Source of the DNA: an uncultured Clostridia bacterium
GTDB lineage: Bacteria; Bacillota; Clostridia; Oscillospirales; Acutalibacteraceae
NCBI GenBank assembly: GCA_947171615.1
Contig: CAMVYG010000162.1
Coordinates: forward strand, 1-5,178
Direction of reading: 5' to 3'
Length of the DNA: 5,178 bases
This document shows, one piece after another, positions 3,628 through 5,178 of the stretch. Position 1 is the stretch's first letter. Each line of letters opens with the position of its first letter. The translations under genes and the position numbers were made by a program. Under the pieces are notes generated by a model, which saw only the letters and a list, made by a program, of their open reading frames with translations, was not told where the DNA came from and did no database searches.

Positions 3628-5178
3628 ATGATTTTTATGAAGCTGTTCTGTAAGGAAGAAATGCAGCGCCTGGAAGGAATGGCGGAACGCTCCGGCGTTT
3701 CCCTGCAAACGCTGATGGAGCATGCCGGTGCGGCTCTGGCAGAGGAAGCCATGAGCAGACTACGGCCCATCGCGGGAAAAAGAGCCGTGCTTCTCTGCGG
3801 CAAGGGAAATAACGGCGGAGATGGGTTTGTCTGCGCTCGATATCTGGCGGAGCAGGGCGCGCTGTGCACCGTGCTTCTGATCCAGGGAGACCCGAAGACG
3901 CCACTCATCACCCCCGCACCCCCAGAACCCCAGCCACTTTCCCAAAAAGCCTTCCAGGCGATGCCGCCTTCGGTTAAGGTGCTTTCCGTACAGGAGCGGC
4001 GAAAGGACAGCGAACAGGCGCTGACACAGGCGGAAGTGATTTTAGACTGCGTATTCGGGTTCAGCTTCCGGGGAGAATTTTCCGGAGACGGACTGGAGCT
4101 TCTGGAGCTTGCCAGCCGCCGGGACTGCCTGCGGATCTCGGCGGATCTGCCCAGCGGAGCGGTATGCGATACGGGCCGGGTCAGCCCCGGCGCTTTTCGG
4201 GCGGACGTAACGGTAACCTTCACTGGAAAAAAGCCTGCCAACTGCTCTTACCCGGCAAAGGAATACTGCGGGGAAACGGTGGTAAGGCAGGTAGGCGTTT
4301 CTCCGGTGCTGCTGGAGGCGGCGGAAACCCGCTTTTTTGAAACAGACAGCAGCCTACCGAAAGCCATTTTGAAAGCGCCCGATCCCCAAAGCAACAAAGG
4401 AAACCTGGGGAAGCTTTTGCTGGTGTGCGGCAGCTTCGGCATGGCAGGGGCCTGTATCATGGCGGCAAAGGCGGCTCTGCGCTGCGGCGTGGGTCTGCTG
4501 CGCATTGCGGTAGATCAGCGGATCTACCCCATTTTGGCCCAGGCTGTGCCGGAAGCGGTTTTTACGGTGCTGGATTGGGAAAACCGCCGGATGGAAAATG
4601 AAGAGAAGCTGCGGAACGCCCTCACAGGCTCTACCGCCTGTTTGATCGGCTGCGGGCTGGGGGAGCTTTCCGAGCTGGCGTGTCCTCTGGTATTTTCCCA
4701 TTGCACAGTGCCCTTGGTCGCCGATGCGGACGCTTTGAATTTTGCCGCCCGCCGTCCCGGCTTACTGGAGGAAGTGGAAGCTCCGCTGATCCTTACCCCT
4801 CACCCCGGAGAGATGGCCCGGCTTTGCGGTGACGCTATTTCGGAGATCCAGGCAGACCGCCTGGGGGCCGCCCGGGAAAAGGCCAGAGAGACCGGGGCTG
4901 TGGTAGCGCTGAAGGGCGCTTCCACCGTAATTGCAGCACCCGACGGACGCTGCGCCATCAATCCCACCGGAAACGCGGGCATGGCAAAGGGCGGCAGCGG
5001 TGATGTGCTGGCGGGCATGATCGCCTCTTTTGCCGCCCAGGGAATTCCGGCTTTTGAAGCTGCTGCGGCTGGCGTGTATCTGCACGGACTGGCAGGAGAC
5101 CTGTGCGCCAAACGTTTTGGACAGCGCTCCATGCTTCCCACCGATCTGATCGATGCTCTGCCGGAAGCGTTTCTGGAT
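3628..5178 (+). CDS. nnr: Bifunctional NAD(P)H-hydrate epimerase / ADP-dependent NAD(P)H-hydrate dehydratase (3' end cut by window)
   Basis: This cytoplasmic metabolite-repair enzyme epimerises R- to S-NAD(P)HX and dehydrates the S form back to NAD(P)H using ADP. The 517 residues seen hold both domains. The N-terminal YjeF-type epimerase (about 4-225) has GKGNNGGDGF (58-67), Asp140 in LDCVFG, ADLPSG (172-177) followed by DTG, and VTVTFTGKKP. The C-terminal ribokinase-like dehydratase (about 245 on) has SNKGNLGKLLLVCGS, DADALN (366-371), TPHPGE (390-395), LKG (428-430), and GNAGMAKGGSGDVLAG with catalytic Asp459. No stop is reached by 5178, but the family usually ends soon after this DLIDALP segment, so probably only a few codons are missing. 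ATG 3628 lies 4 bases after AAGGA and ATG 3637 lies 13 after; the family N terminus (MKLF) favours 3637, so the start is uncertain by three residues. A proline-rich stretch at about 91-103 looks inserted. It is divergent from ribU. Confidence 0.95.
   Translation, partial: MIFMKLFCKEEMQRLEGMAERSGVSLQTLMEHAGAALAEEAMSRLRPIAGKRAVLLCGKGNNGGDGFVCARYLAEQGALCTVLLIQGDPKTPLITPAPPEPQPLSQKAFQAMPPSVKVLSVQERRKDSEQALTQAEVILDCVFGFSFRGEFSGDGLELLELASRRDCLRISADLPSGAVCDTGRVSPGAFRADVTVTFTGKKPANCSYPAKEYCGETVVRQVGVSPVLLEAAETRFFETDSSLPKAILKAPDPQSNKGNLGKLLLVCGSFGMAGACIMAAKAALRCGVGLLRIAVDQRIYPILAQAVPEAVFTVLDWENRRMENEEKLRNALTGSTACLIGCGLGELSELACPLVFSHCTVPLVADADALNFAARRPGLLEEVEAPLILTPHPGEMARLCGDAISEIQADRLGAAREKARETGAVVALKGASTVIAAPDGRCAINPTGNAGMAKGGSGDVLAGMIASFAAQGIPAFEAAAAGVYLHGLAGDLCAKRFGQRSMLPTDLIDALPEAFLD

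Noticed and set aside
3522..4241. 239-codon minus-strand open frame
   Set aside because: It is antisense to nnr, rich in Ser/Arg/Pro, and runs through the 3525-3547 dyad. The plus strand carries the recognised epimerase motifs.

Overview
The window suggests a low-to-moderate GC anaerobic Firmicute, most likely a clostridial gut lineage of the Oscillospiraceae/Ruminococcaceae kind. This is inferred from strong AGGAGG-type ribosome binding sites, a class-typical FMN riboswitch followed by an intrinsic terminator, a RibU-type ECF S component, an XRE-DUF5680 regulator and an LplC/YtcP-like permease tail. No taxonomic marker gene is present, so this assignment is tentative. It looks like ordinary chromosome: I see no insertion sequence, CRISPR array, rRNA or tRNA.

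Layout. Bases 1-90 (+) are the last 29 codons of a carbohydrate ABC transporter permease. Bases 91-414 hold no convincing gene but contain a strong hairpin terminator (304-344) facing the minus-strand block. Four elements then lie on the minus strand, listed here in transcription order. First is a sigma-A-type promoter (3461-3433) that leads directly into an FMN riboswitch (3420-3299) and an intrinsic terminator (3240-3205). These control ribU (3161-2562), the substrate-binding subunit of a riboflavin ECF transporter. A structured spacer of about 200 bases follows, then an M42-family metallo-aminopeptidase (2358-1306). Last is a two-domain XRE/DUF5680 regulator (1089-415), which ends at the terminator.

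Divergent from ribU, on the plus strand, is nnr (3628 to beyond the window end). It encodes the bifunctional NAD(P)H-hydrate epimerase/dehydratase, is missing only its last few codons, and is preceded by a hairpin-rich leader.

Functional picture. The divergent ribU/nnr pair deals with redox cofactors: flavin precursor import under FMN feedback, and repair of hydrated NAD(P)H. Whether they are co-regulated is not shown. The peptidase and regulator have no evident link to flavins. I did not find an obvious new multi-gene system. The least explained material is in the intergenic regions: the M42 leader, which offers mutually exclusive pairings; the nnr leader, whose last hairpin contains the Shine-Dalgarno; and inverted repeats beside the regulator start and over the ribU -35 box.
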